Origin: an uncultured Clostridia bacterium
GTDB lineage: Bacteria; Bacillota; Clostridia; Christensenellales; UBA1242
Assembly: GCA_947366545.1 (NCBI GenBank)
Contig: CANBAL010000009.1
Span: forward strand, 1 to 44,023
DNA: 44,023 nt
Reading direction: 5' to 3'
The notes below the pieces were generated by a model. That model was not told the origin of the DNA. It made no database searches and saw only the letters and a list, made by a program, of their open reading frames with translations. Made by a program: the position numbers and the translations under genes. Positions 15,643 to 24,659 of this stretch are shown piece after piece. How positions within the stretch are numbered: position 1 is the stretch's first letter; every line of letters begins with the position of its first letter.

Positions 15643-17448
15643 ATGAAAATCAATTTCTATAATTCTATGGCTAACGCTCTACTTAAACAGAGTGGAAATG
15701 AATACGGAGATATCAAACATATCGCTATTGATAATTTAAAAACTAGTAATGTGGACACTGCTCTTTTAGATGATAGTTGTATTTCATCAAGATTAATCTT
15801 AGGTGAAATGACTATTGCTGACCTTCCAAGAGAAATAGAGGAAAAATCTTCTACTGGACAAAACGATGCAAATTATTCTAACGAGAAGGTAGAAAAAATC
15901 AACGCTGCTATCAAGGCGTTAAAAAAGGGGACTGCTGAGAACCTTGCAGCAATGCTAGAAAATCATCCTGAATTTATCTCTAATGATGTATTTAGGACTG
16001 GATTTATAAATATATTAAAAGATAATTCAAAAAACAATTTAATTCCTACTATCTTTGCCACCATTCTTAGGTCTAAATTAGATGATTCTATTGACTTAGA
16101 TACTCGAAAAGAATTTGAATATGAAATGGAGCCAATTATTGAAGCGTTAATTGTTAACAAAAAGGTAGAAACAAAAACTTATTTATATGACGCCGTAAAA
16201 GGATCAACCCCTGTTATAGACGAAGTTGTTGAAATTTTATCAAATAACGGTGTGCCATCTGAAACTATAAATGCTTTAATACACGATCTTGTAACCACCT
16301 ATCACATGGCACAAACAATCACAGGCAAAACTTCTGACTGGTCAGTGTCATTAAATTCCGATAGTGCAAACTCTATGTGGTATGTTGCCGAAGATGGCAA
16401 TAATCAAACACTCTTGCCAAGCAATGTCAAATTCCTTAAAAACATTGAACACATCACTGACGCATTGGTGCTAGGTGCAAAAGATCCTGACCAAGGCGAT
16501 AATGGTATCTTCACGGCTTTCAAACTTCTTCAAAGCAAAATCTCTGGCAAAGAGATAAATGAAAGAGGAGAAATAGACACCCGCTTTGCAAATCCAGACA
16601 AACTTTTGCAACATTTATCAACAATGGTATTCCTATGTGACGGAATGTGCAATGAAATGGGAGTGGAAACTGAACAACTTACAAACTTGCAGTTTGCCAT
16701 AATGAATCCATTGACTGATATTATTGAGTCTTTACTAACACAAAAAGGCTCAAACCATATAACTGAAATTGTAAACAAGGCATATGAAGACGCAAAGACA
16801 ATTTTAAAAGAAGAGCAAAGCATTGATTATGACAGAAAATACGCAACTGAGGTAACTAATACAAGTGCGCGAACAACATCAGCCAAGGAGACAAAAGTCG
16901 CTGCAACTGTAGTAGAGGTAAAGGCACCTGCAAAGAAAGATGCGGCAACAAAAAAGAAAGAAGCTGTTATAAAATGTAACAAAGCATATAGAAAAGCAAC
17001 TAAGAAATTAGTTGTAGAAACTCTTAGTTTATCAGATATATACAATAGAATTAACGATATTGACCTAGGTGATAATGCAAAGCTTGTAAGAGCAATAAAA
17101 AGTATCATTAATTACTATTTAATCAAAGCAAGGGGTCTTGAAAGAAATATAGAAAGCGGTGAAAAAGAAACACTTTCTAAAAAGTTAAATGTTCGCAAAA
17201 TTGCAAAAGAATTGCAAGAACAACTTAACTGGCTTAATGAAGAAGAGTTTAAAAGCGCAATTAATACAGCAAAACAAATCTTAACCGACATAGCAGGCCT
17301 TGATAATCAAGATTTATCAAAAGAAACCGTTGGTACTCTTGCAGAGTTATCAGCAAAAGAAATTTTAACTAATAACATTAGCAAACTTCCAAAGAAGGCG
17401 GCCGCTACAACTACAGATGCAAAAATCGTAGACACAGAAACTGAATAA
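15643..17448 (+). CDS. hypothetical protein, about 600 aa, with Lys/Ala-rich linker
   Basis: Long ORF with AAAGGGGG RBS and strong promoter; no recognised domain; linker VEVKAPAKKDAATKKKEAV. Confidence 0.85.
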   Translation: MKINFYNSMANALLKQSGNEYGDIKHIAIDNLKTSNVDTALLDDSCISSRLILGEMTIADLPREIEEKSSTGQNDANYSNEKVEKINAAIKALKKGTAENLAAMLENHPEFISNDVFRTGFINILKDNSKNNLIPTIFATILRSKLDDSIDLDTRKEFEYEMEPIIEALIVNKKVETKTYLYDAVKGSTPVIDEVVEILSNNGVPSETINALIHDLVTTYHMAQTITGKTSDWSVSLNSDSANSMWYVAEDGNNQTLLPSNVKFLKNIEHITDALVLGAKDPDQGDNGIFTAFKLLQSKISGKEINERGEIDTRFANPDKLLQHLSTMVFLCDGMCNEMGVETEQLTNLQFAIMNPLTDIIESLLTQKGSNHITEIVNKAYEDAKTILKEEQSIDYDRKYATEVTNTSARTTSAKETKVAATVVEVKAPAKKDAATKKKEAVIKCNKAYRKATKKLVVETLSLSDIYNRINDIDLGDNAKLVRAIKSIINYYLIKARGLERNIESGEKETLSKKLNVRKIAKELQEQLNWLNEEEFKSAINTAKQILTDIAGLDNQDLSKETVGTLAELSAKEILTNNISKLPKKAAATTTDAKIVDTETE

Positions 17449-17451
17449 TAA

Positions 17452-17479
17452 AAAAAGAATTGCAAATGCAATTCTTTTT
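17452..17479. terminator. Bidirectional terminator
   Basis: AAAAAGAATTGCA-aa-TGCAATTCTTTTT between convergent genes. Confidence 0.88.
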
Positions 17480-17480
17480 T

Positions 17481-19052
17481 TTATTGAATGTTTTTAAGTT
17501 TTTCAAGTTCAGCCGCTATATCAAGCCTAGGGAATAGCATTCCGGTTGGTTCTATTTCCGACCCCGTTTTTAATGCGTAAAACTTTTGTATATTTTTAAA
17601 ATCACCTTCATTGGCTCTAAGCGAATTTAATGTCTTTGTTGCACACTCTGGCAAAAAGGACTGCAATAAAAGCGAGCCAATTCTAATAGTTTCCAAAAGA
17701 TTTCTCATTACATTTGCAAGGGTTTGTTTTTTATTTTCATCTTTACTTAATGCCCAAGGCTCAGTTTTCTCAATGTACTTATTTGCCTGTGAGAAAATAT
17801 TAAAAATACTTGCCAGTGACTTTGATACGTCAAAGTTCTTCATATATTCAAATACTTTGGCCGTCTCAGTTTTAACCACCTCTTTAAGTTCCCCGCTCGC
17901 CTCAAGATTATCATCCTTCACCTCTGGCACAACAGATGCAAAATACTTCTTAAGCATTCCCAGCGTTCTAGAAACTAAATTGCCATAATTATTAGAAAGA
18001 TCGCTATTAAATCTATTCAAAAAGATTTCTGTCGAATAGTTGCCGTCCGAGCCAAAAGGAATTTCACGAAGAAGAATATACCTAACAGCATCAGCAGAAT
18101 AGTTTGGCACCAGCACGCGTGGGTCAATGCACTCCACACTTCCAGTGTCCTTACTTTTAGAAAGTTTGTCGCCGCCGAAAAGCATCCAGCCATGCCCAAA
18201 CACCCGCTTTGGAAGTGGCAAATCTAATGCCATAAGTATTGCCGGCCAAATAATGGCGTGAAATCTTACAATTTCTTTACCTATAATATGTACATCCGCT
18301 GGCCAATATTTTTTAAAATTGCTATCATCCTCACTGCCATAGCCGAGTGCAGATATATAGTTTGAAAGTGCATCAATCCAAACATAAATTGTATGTTTAG
18401 GGTCAAATTCTACTGGCACGCCCCATTTAACCGAGGTACGGGTAACGCAAAGGTCGTCAAGTCCTCCCTTTAGAAAGTTGTTAACCATTTCGTTTACTCT
18501 AGACTGTGGCTGTAAAAATTCCGGATTGTCTTGATATAACTTTAACAGTTTATCGGTAAAATCGCTTAACTTAAAGAAATATGCCTCTTCCTCTTGCACA
18601 GATACTTCTCTACCGCAATCTGGACATTTGCCGTTTACAAGTTGGCTTTCAGTCCAAAAGGCTTCACATGGTGTGCAATACCACCCTTTATAATGCCCTT
18701 TATATATATATCCTTTTTCGTAAAGCGTGTTAAATATCTTTTGTACAGTTTTTTCATGCTCAGGATCAGTAGTTCTAATAAATTTGTCATAGGTAATGCC
18801 AAGAAGTTGCCACAAATTTTTTGTATCCGCTATAATTTCGTCCAAATACTCCTTTTCACTTTTGCCTTGTTTCGCCGCAGACTGACTTATTTTCTGTCCA
18901 TGTTCGTCCGTGCCCGTCAAAAAGAAAACATCCTTCCCCTGCATACGATTAAATCTTGCCACTGCATCACAGATCACTGTAGTATAGCAGTTGCCAAGCG
19001 TCAATTTGTTACTTGGATAATAAATAGGTGTAGTTATATAAAATTTATCCAT
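17481..19052 (-). CDS. metG: methionyl-tRNA synthetase
   Basis: ITTPIYYPSNKLTLGNCYTT, TGTDEHGQKI, CPDCG zinc knuckle, KLSKS; ATG 19052 after GGAGG. Confidence 0.96.
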   Translation of the reverse strand: MDKFYITTPIYYPSNKLTLGNCYTTVICDAVARFNRMQGKDVFFLTGTDEHGQKISQSAAKQGKSEKEYLDEIIADTKNLWQLLGITYDKFIRTTDPEHEKTVQKIFNTLYEKGYIYKGHYKGWYCTPCEAFWTESQLVNGKCPDCGREVSVQEEEAYFFKLSDFTDKLLKLYQDNPEFLQPQSRVNEMVNNFLKGGLDDLCVTRTSVKWGVPVEFDPKHTIYVWIDALSNYISALGYGSEDDSNFKKYWPADVHIIGKEIVRFHAIIWPAILMALDLPLPKRVFGHGWMLFGGDKLSKSKDTGSVECIDPRVLVPNYSADAVRYILLREIPFGSDGNYSTEIFLNRFNSDLSNNYGNLVSRTLGMLKKYFASVVPEVKDDNLEASGELKEVVKTETAKVFEYMKNFDVSKSLASIFNIFSQANKYIEKTEPWALSKDENKKQTLANVMRNLLETIRIGSLLLQSFLPECATKTLNSLRANEGDFKNIQKFYALKTGSEIEPTGMLFPRLDIAAELEKLKNIQ

Positions 19053-19073
19053 ATCGTCCTCCAATTTACCCTA

Positions 19074-19102
19074 ATATTAACATGGCTAAAATTAATTGTC
19101 AA
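19074..19102 (-). promoter_or_regulatory. metG promoter
   Basis: TTGACA-N17-(TGT)TAATAT, then GGAGG RBS. Confidence 0.7.
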
Positions 19103-19176
19103 TTCATTCCTTTCTTATCGACAAAAATACCTTTTTATTTATTTTATTTTGCTCCCGCCCCGCCCAATAAGTCTGC

Positions 19177-19182
19177 TACAAT
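19177..19182 (+). promoter_or_regulatory. Extended -10 of the micro-ORF
   Basis: TGC-TACAAT-TTTTAC-ATG; -10 ends 6 nt before ATG; no recognisable -35. Confidence 0.45.
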
Positions 19183-19188
19183 TTTTAC

Positions 19189-19275
19189 ATGCACAAATAT
19201 ATATTTCTAATTGGGCTTGTAGCCATGTTTATAATAGTATATTTTTTAACTTTTTTTGCCCCTACCATAAGTTAG
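19189..19275 (+). CDS. candidate 28-aa transmembrane microprotein MHKYIFLIGLVAMFIIVYFLTFFAPTIS
   Basis: Intergenic uvrA/metG, one continuous hydrophobic helix, leaderless-type -10 placement; absent from the ORF track because of size. Confidence 0.45.
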   Translation: MHKYIFLIGLVAMFIIVYFLTFFAPTIS

Positions 19276-19282
19276 TAGATTA

Positions 19283-22111
19283 TTATAACATTTTTCTTAA
19301 AAATTTGCCGGTAAAACTATTTGCATTAAGTGCCACCTCTTCAGGGGTGCCTTCTGCCACTATTGTTCCGCCGCCGTCTCCACCTTCTGGCCCAAGATCG
19401 ATAATATGATCAGCACACTTAATTACATCAAGATTATGCTCAATTACCACCACCGTATTTCCACCTTCAACAAGCCTATTCAAAATAGAAATCAATTTTT
19501 TAATATCATAGGCATGTAGTCCTGTGGTTGGCTCATCTAAAAGATAGATCGTCTTTCCTGTGGATTTTCTTGCAAGTTCGCTGGCAAGTTTTACCCTTTG
19601 TGCCTCACCACCAGAAAGTGTTGTTGCAGGCTGCCCAAGTTTGATATACCCAAGCCCCACATCATAAAGTGCTTGCACTTTATTTTTTATTGCAGGGATA
19701 TTCTCAAAGAAGGAAAGTGCCTCTTCAATCGTCATTTCAAGCACATCAGAAATCGTCTTGCCTTTGTAATGCACCTCAAGCGTCTCCCTATTGTATCGCT
19801 TTCCTTTACATACCTCACAAGGCACTGTAATATCGGGAAGAAAATACATTTCAATTTCCTTTACGCCCGCTCCTTCGCAAGCGTCACAGCGTCCACCTTT
19901 TATGTTAAAACTAAAACGACCCGAACCATATCCTCTTGCTCTTGCCTCTGGCGTGCTTGCAAATAAATCTCTTATTGCAGTAAACAGCCCCACATAAGTG
20001 GCAGGGTTGGAGCGCGGCGTCCTTCCTATAGGAGATTGATCAATCGCAATCACCTTATCAAGTTCCTTCACTCCCTCAATTTTGGAGAATTTGCCTTGTT
20101 CAAGTCTTGCACCATTAAGCACATTAGATAAATATGGGTATACAATACCATTAACCAAACTTGACTTACCACTGCCCGAAACACCAGTGACTGCAGTAAA
20201 GACGCCAAGCGGAATTTTAACATCAATTCCGCGAAGATTGTTTTCTTTCGCACCAATAATCTTCAAAAATTTCGTTGACGATCTTCGCGTCTTTGGCACT
20301 TCAATCTTCTCTTCACCTGTAAGATATTTTGCCGTGATAGAATTTTTGTTTTTCATAATAGTCTCTAGCGTACCATTGCCAACAATCTCGCCGCCATGTA
20401 CGCCGGCATAAGGTCCAACATCAACTATCCAGTCGGCTGCACGCATGGTATCCTCATCATGCTCAACCACAATAAGCGTGTTGCCCAAATCTCGTAAATG
20501 TTTCATAGTCCCAATAAGTCTTTCGTTGTCACGCTGATGAAGTCCTATGCTTGGCTCATCCAGAATATAAAGCACGCCACTCAGCCCACTACCTATTTGG
20601 GTAGCAAGTCTTATTCTTTGCGCCTCACCACCAGAAAGGCTTTCTGCAGAGCGTGATAAAGTTAGATAGTTAAGGCCTACATCATTCAAAAAGTTAAGTC
20701 TTGCATTGATTTCCTTCAAAATGCTGTGCGCTATCTCCATTTGTGCCTTGTTAAGTTTCAGATTTTGGAAATATGGCACAAGTTCCCCTACACTCATATT
20801 GCAGGTTTCAACTATGTCCTTATTATTAACTCTTACCGAAAGTGCCGCCTCATTCAACCTCTTGCCATGACATACAGGGCAAGGCAGTTCTCTTACAAAC
20901 TTGGCTATCTCCAGTCTTATAAATTCGCTTTTACCTGTTGCAAGACGCCTCTTAAGATTATTGATAATTCCTTCAAATGATAATGCCTTTTTGCCGTTAT
21001 AATGCTCAAAAGTCTTGTTTCTTGTTTCGTTTTCATATAAATCAAGCCTTTCGCCGTCATTTCCATATAGAAGAATATCAAGTTTCTTTCTAGGTAATTT
21101 ATTTACTGGCGTATTAAGGTCGATGTCATACTTCTTTGCCACCGCATTCAAATACCGGCTTGTAAGCGAGCCTTCATCCATTCGCCAACCTGTGATGTTG
21201 AAAGCACCTTCATTAATTGATAACTCAGAATTTTTTAAAACAAGCGCCTCATCAAAGTCGGTTACCACGCCAAGTCCCGAACAATTTGGACAAGCCCCAA
21301 ATGGTGCATTAAAAGAGAAGATTCTTGGGGTAATCTCTTCCAGTGTCCAACCGCATTCTGGGCAGGCATAATTTGTGCTAAACAACTCTTCTTTGCCGTC
21401 ATTATCGAGTATTACAAGCCCATCACCAAGTTTGATAGCAGTTTCCAAACTATCTGTAAGACGGGTACGAGCGGACTCTTTTAAAACAATTCTGTCCACC
21501 ACGGCATTTATGTTGTGTTTTATATTTTTATCGAGATTAATTTCTTCGTCAAGCGAGTATATATTGCCGTCAACCTGCACTCTTACATAGCCCGACTTTT
21601 TAAGGCTTTCAAAAACCTTTGCGAACGCCCCCTTTTGCCCGCGTGCTAAAGGTGCCAAGATTGTCAACTTGCTCCCCTCACCATATTCAAAAATCGCGTC
21701 TACAATTTGGTCTATAGTCTGCTGCGAAATAGGCTTGTGACAATGTGGACAATATGGTGTTCCCACGCGTGCATATAAAAGCCTAAGATAGTCGTATATC
21801 TCAGTAACCGTACCCACCGTCGAACGAGGGTTGTGATTGGTGGTTTTTTGGTCAATAGAAATAGCGGGACTTAATCCGTCTATCGATTCAACATCTGGCT
21901 TTTGTGCTTGTCCCAAAAATTGACGAGCATATGAAGATAGGCTTTCAATATATCTTCTTTGCCCTTCGGCAAAGATAGTACCAAAGGCAAGGGAACTCTT
22001 GCCCGAGCCACTTACTCCGGTAAAAACAATCAGTTTGTTTTTAGGTATTTCCAAACTGATATTCTTCAAATTATTTTCTTTTGCACCTGTAATTAAAATT
22101 GAGTCTTTCAT
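19283..22111 (-). CDS. uvrA: excinuclease ABC subunit A
   Basis: ITGAKENNLKNISLEIPKNKLIVFTGVSGSGKSSLAF, two ABC domains with LSGGEAQR, zinc fingers. Confidence 0.97.
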   Translation of the reverse strand: MKDSILITGAKENNLKNISLEIPKNKLIVFTGVSGSGKSSLAFGTIFAEGQRRYIESLSSYARQFLGQAQKPDVESIDGLSPAISIDQKTTNHNPRSTVGTVTEIYDYLRLLYARVGTPYCPHCHKPISQQTIDQIVDAIFEYGEGSKLTILAPLARGQKGAFAKVFESLKKSGYVRVQVDGNIYSLDEEINLDKNIKHNINAVVDRIVLKESARTRLTDSLETAIKLGDGLVILDNDGKEELFSTNYACPECGWTLEEITPRIFSFNAPFGACPNCSGLGVVTDFDEALVLKNSELSINEGAFNITGWRMDEGSLTSRYLNAVAKKYDIDLNTPVNKLPRKKLDILLYGNDGERLDLYENETRNKTFEHYNGKKALSFEGIINNLKRRLATGKSEFIRLEIAKFVRELPCPVCHGKRLNEAALSVRVNNKDIVETCNMSVGELVPYFQNLKLNKAQMEIAHSILKEINARLNFLNDVGLNYLTLSRSAESLSGGEAQRIRLATQIGSGLSGVLYILDEPSIGLHQRDNERLIGTMKHLRDLGNTLIVVEHDEDTMRAADWIVDVGPYAGVHGGEIVGNGTLETIMKNKNSITAKYLTGEEKIEVPKTRRSSTKFLKIIGAKENNLRGIDVKIPLGVFTAVTGVSGSGKSSLVNGIVYPYLSNVLNGARLEQGKFSKIEGVKELDKVIAIDQSPIGRTPRSNPATYVGLFTAIRDLFASTPEARARGYGSGRFSFNIKGGRCDACEGAGVKEIEMYFLPDITVPCEVCKGKRYNRETLEVHYKGKTISDVLEMTIEEALSFFENIPAIKNKVQALYDVGLGYIKLGQPATTLSGGEAQRVKLASELARKSTGKTIYLLDEPTTGLHAYDIKKLISILNRLVEGGNTVVVIEHNLDVIKCADHIIDLGPEGGDGGGTIVAEGTPEEVALNANSFTGKFLRKML

Positions 22112-22117
22112 AGGAGT

Positions 22118-22145
22118 ATTATACCCCTTTTTTCTTCAATTTCAA
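22118..22145 (-). promoter_or_regulatory. Predicted leaderless promoter of uvrA
   Basis: TTGAAA-N16-TATAAT-ACTCCT-ATG; -10 ends 6 nt before ATG. Confidence 0.72.
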
Positions 22146-22151
22146 ACAAAA

Positions 22152-22175
22152 AAACAGCATTTCCTAATGCTGTTT
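22152..22175 (-). terminator. Terminator after the 22186 gene
   Basis: AAACAGCATT-tcct-AATGCTGTTT. Confidence 0.8.
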
Positions 22176-22185
22176 GTTTTGTCCA

Positions 22186-22548
22186 TTATTGATTTTCATC
22201 GCTGTATAATGTTACGCGGGCATCAACATCGTTTATGCCACTTATTCCTCTCTCTGGCATAACCTTATAGGAAAACGCATCTGCTTTTTCAAGCAATTCC
22301 TCTGGCACAGACCTAAGTACGCTTAGGGCAGAATCCTTATATTCCCCGTCATAACCTATTAAAGGAAGTTTAACATAAAGTTCGTCTATTTTTATAAGCC
22401 CCTTTGCACGCTCCCCTAGCTTTGCATCGCGTAAAGAAAGTGCATTCTCTGGCATCTTAGTAAAATATAATTTACCCAAGTGATTTCTTACATATTTAAG
22501 TTTGTCAGCATAATCCATAAGTTCCGCTGTGCTTAATTTTCTCATCAT
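22186..22548 (-). CDS. hypothetical protein
   Basis: 120-aa ORF with GAGGTGG RBS, lies between uvrB and uvrA. Confidence 0.7.
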   Translation of the reverse strand: MMRKLSTAELMDYADKLKYVRNHLGKLYFTKMPENALSLRDAKLGERAKGLIKIDELYVKLPLIGYDGEYKDSALSVLRSVPEELLEKADAFSYKVMPERGISGINDVDARVTLYSDENQ

Positions 22549-22604
22549 CCACCTCGCTTGTCATAAGTATAGCACAGCATGGCAATGTCGTCAATAGGTA
22601 AATT

Positions 22605-24566
22605 CTATTTCTTTGCCTTTTCAAGCTGTTTTTTAAGTTCCTGAATTTTATTCCGCAGTTCAATCGCCCTCTCAAATTCAAGCGAGTTGGAAGCAATCTT
22701 CATCATGGATTTAAGTTTTTCAATTTCTTTTGGTATTTCTTCAAGTGCAAGATGTTTATCTTTTACTTTTTGAGAAATTTCCAATGTGTTGGTAATTTCC
22801 TTAATAATAGTCTTCGGTACTATACCATGTTTCTTATTATATTCGTCTTGAAGTTTTCTCCGCCTTTCTGTTTCATCTATAGCGCGTTTCATAGAATCGG
22901 TAATTACATCTGCAAACATTATCACCCTACCGTTTGCATTTCTTGCGGCACGGCCTATTGTTTGTACAAGCGCACCCTCACTGCGAAGAAAACCCTCTTT
23001 GTCTGCATCAAGTATGCAAACAAGTTCCACCTCTGGCATATCAAGTCCTTCACGAAGAAGATTGATACCAACAAGCACATCAAACTCACCCGAGCGAAGA
23101 CCATTGATTATCTCCACCCGCTCCATAGTATCAATCTCACTGTGCATATATTTTGCTTTTATGTTATGCTCGGTTAAATAAGTGGTCAAACTTTCCGCCA
23201 TTTTTTTAGTAAGCGTGGTAACAAGGACGCGAGCGTTGTGTGAGGTTACCACCTTAATTTCCTTCATAAGCTCATCAATCTGATTTTCAATAGGGCGTAC
23301 TTCTATAAGTGGGTCAAGTAGACCTGTAGGTCTTATAAGCTGCTCTACCACCTGACCCGCACGCTCAAGTTCATATTTTGCAGGGGTAGCCGAAACATAT
23401 ATCGTTTGCTTAAGGCGAGAGTTAAATTCTTCAAAGGTAAGCGGTCTATTGTCTCTTGCAGCCTCAAGTCTAAATCCATAATCAACAAGTGAGGTCTTTC
23501 TTGCTTTGTCGCCATTGTACATAGCACGAATTTGAGGAAGAGTCATATGACTTTCATCTATAATAGTAAGGAAATCTTTTGGAAAATAATCAATAAGCGT
23601 GTAAGGTGCTTCGCCAGCCTTTCTGCCATCAAAGTATCTTGAATAGTTCTCGATACCGCTGCAATAACCCACCTCCCTCATCATTTCAATATCATATGCT
23701 ACACGCTGACCTATTCTTTCCGCTTCAATAAGCTTTCCTTGGCTTTCAAAATCTTTAATCGCAGTCAGCCTGTCGCTTTCTATTTGGCTTAACGCCTGTT
23801 CCATCCTCTCACGCCCTACAGCGTAATGGGTTGCAGGATAAATCGCCACATGCTTAAGTTCGTTTATTAAGTTTCCTGTCACAGGCTCAAACTCATAAAT
23901 TCGCTCTATTTCGTCACCAAAGAATTGTACCCTGATTGCCATTTCGGACTGACTGGAAGGAAAAATATCAACAACCTCACCCTTTACACGGAAGGTCGAA
24001 CGCTTGAAATCAATATCATTTCTTGTGTATTGAATATTAATCAGTGCGTTTATCAAATCTTCTCTGTCCATAATATCATTAGGCCTTAATGAAATATGTA
24101 AGTTGTAATACTCGTTTGGATTACCAAGACCATATATACAAGAGACTGAGGCGACAATAATTACATCATTTCTCTCGAGTATTGATGAGGTTGCACTAGA
24201 ACGCAACTTATCTATTTCTTCATTTATAGACATATCTTTTTCAATATAGGTGTCACTTGAGACTATGTATGCCTCGGGTTGATAATAGTCATAGTAGGAT
24301 ACAAAATACTCCACACGATTGTGAGGAAAAAATTCACGAAATTCATTGCATAACTGTGCCGCAAGCGTTTTGTTGTGTGCGATTACAAGAGTAGGCTTGT
24401 TTATCTTTTGAATGATATTTGCCATAGTAAAAGTTTTACCACTGCCAGTGACACCCAAAAGCACTTGCTCTTTCAGCCCATCTTCCAGCCCTTCCACCAA
24501 TTTGTCAATCGCTTCTGGCTGATCCCCCGCGGGTTTATATTTTGACTGTAAATCAAATTTCTCCAT
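22605..24566 (-). CDS. uvrB: excinuclease ABC subunit B
   Basis: [47 protein letters not shown]-terminal UVR motif. Confidence 0.97.
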   Translation of the reverse strand: MEKFDLQSKYKPAGDQPEAIDKLVEGLEDGLKEQVLLGVTGSGKTFTMANIIQKINKPTLVIAHNKTLAAQLCNEFREFFPHNRVEYFVSYYDYYQPEAYIVSSDTYIEKDMSINEEIDKLRSSATSSILERNDVIIVASVSCIYGLGNPNEYYNLHISLRPNDIMDREDLINALINIQYTRNDIDFKRSTFRVKGEVVDIFPSSQSEMAIRVQFFGDEIERIYEFEPVTGNLINELKHVAIYPATHYAVGRERMEQALSQIESDRLTAIKDFESQGKLIEAERIGQRVAYDIEMMREVGYCSGIENYSRYFDGRKAGEAPYTLIDYFPKDFLTIIDESHMTLPQIRAMYNGDKARKTSLVDYGFRLEAARDNRPLTFEEFNSRLKQTIYVSATPAKYELERAGQVVEQLIRPTGLLDPLIEVRPIENQIDELMKEIKVVTSHNARVLVTTLTKKMAESLTTYLTEHNIKAKYMHSEIDTMERVEIINGLRSGEFDVLVGINLLREGLDMPEVELVCILDADKEGFLRSEGALVQTIGRAARNANGRVIMFADVITDSMKRAIDETERRRKLQDEYNKKHGIVPKTIIKEITNTLEISQKVKDKHLALEEIPKEIEKLKSMMKIASNSLEFERAIELRNKIQELKKQLEKAKK

Positions 24567-24572
24567 AGACTT

Positions 24573-24603
24573 ATTATACCTCATCTCGCATAAAAGTCTA
24601 CAA
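24573..24603 (-). promoter_or_regulatory. Predicted leaderless promoter of uvrB
   Basis: TTGTAG-N19-TATAAT-AAGTCT-ATG; -10 ends 6 nt before ATG. Confidence 0.6.
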
Positions 24604-24622
24604 CTTTTTTAGTTTAAATAAA

Positions 24623-24645
24623 AAAACACGGAAAATCCGTGTTTT
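24623..24645 (-). terminator. Terminator after the VirB6-like gene
   Basis: AAAACACGGA-aaa-TCCGTGTTTT. Confidence 0.85.
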
Positions 24646-24659
24646 TTATTATCTTTATT

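Noticed and set aside
19154-19165. GGGCGGGGCGGG on the minus strand as a G-quadruplex
   Set aside because: Only three adjacent G tracts; the next tract is too distant for a canonical quadruplex
19053-19282. T-box or SAM riboswitch upstream of metG
   Set aside because: No T-box AGGGUGGNACCGCG-type motif or recognisable riboswitch core; metG has a promoter directly upstream with a short leader
18594-19409. 271-aa plus-strand ORF antisense to metG and its upstream region
   Set aside because: Low-complexity, Phe/Ile/Leu-rich translation opposite a clear metG; typical shadow ORF in AT-rich DNA
24567-24622. LexA/SOS box at uvrB
   Set aside because: No GAAC-N4-GTTC-type palindrome in the short upstream region
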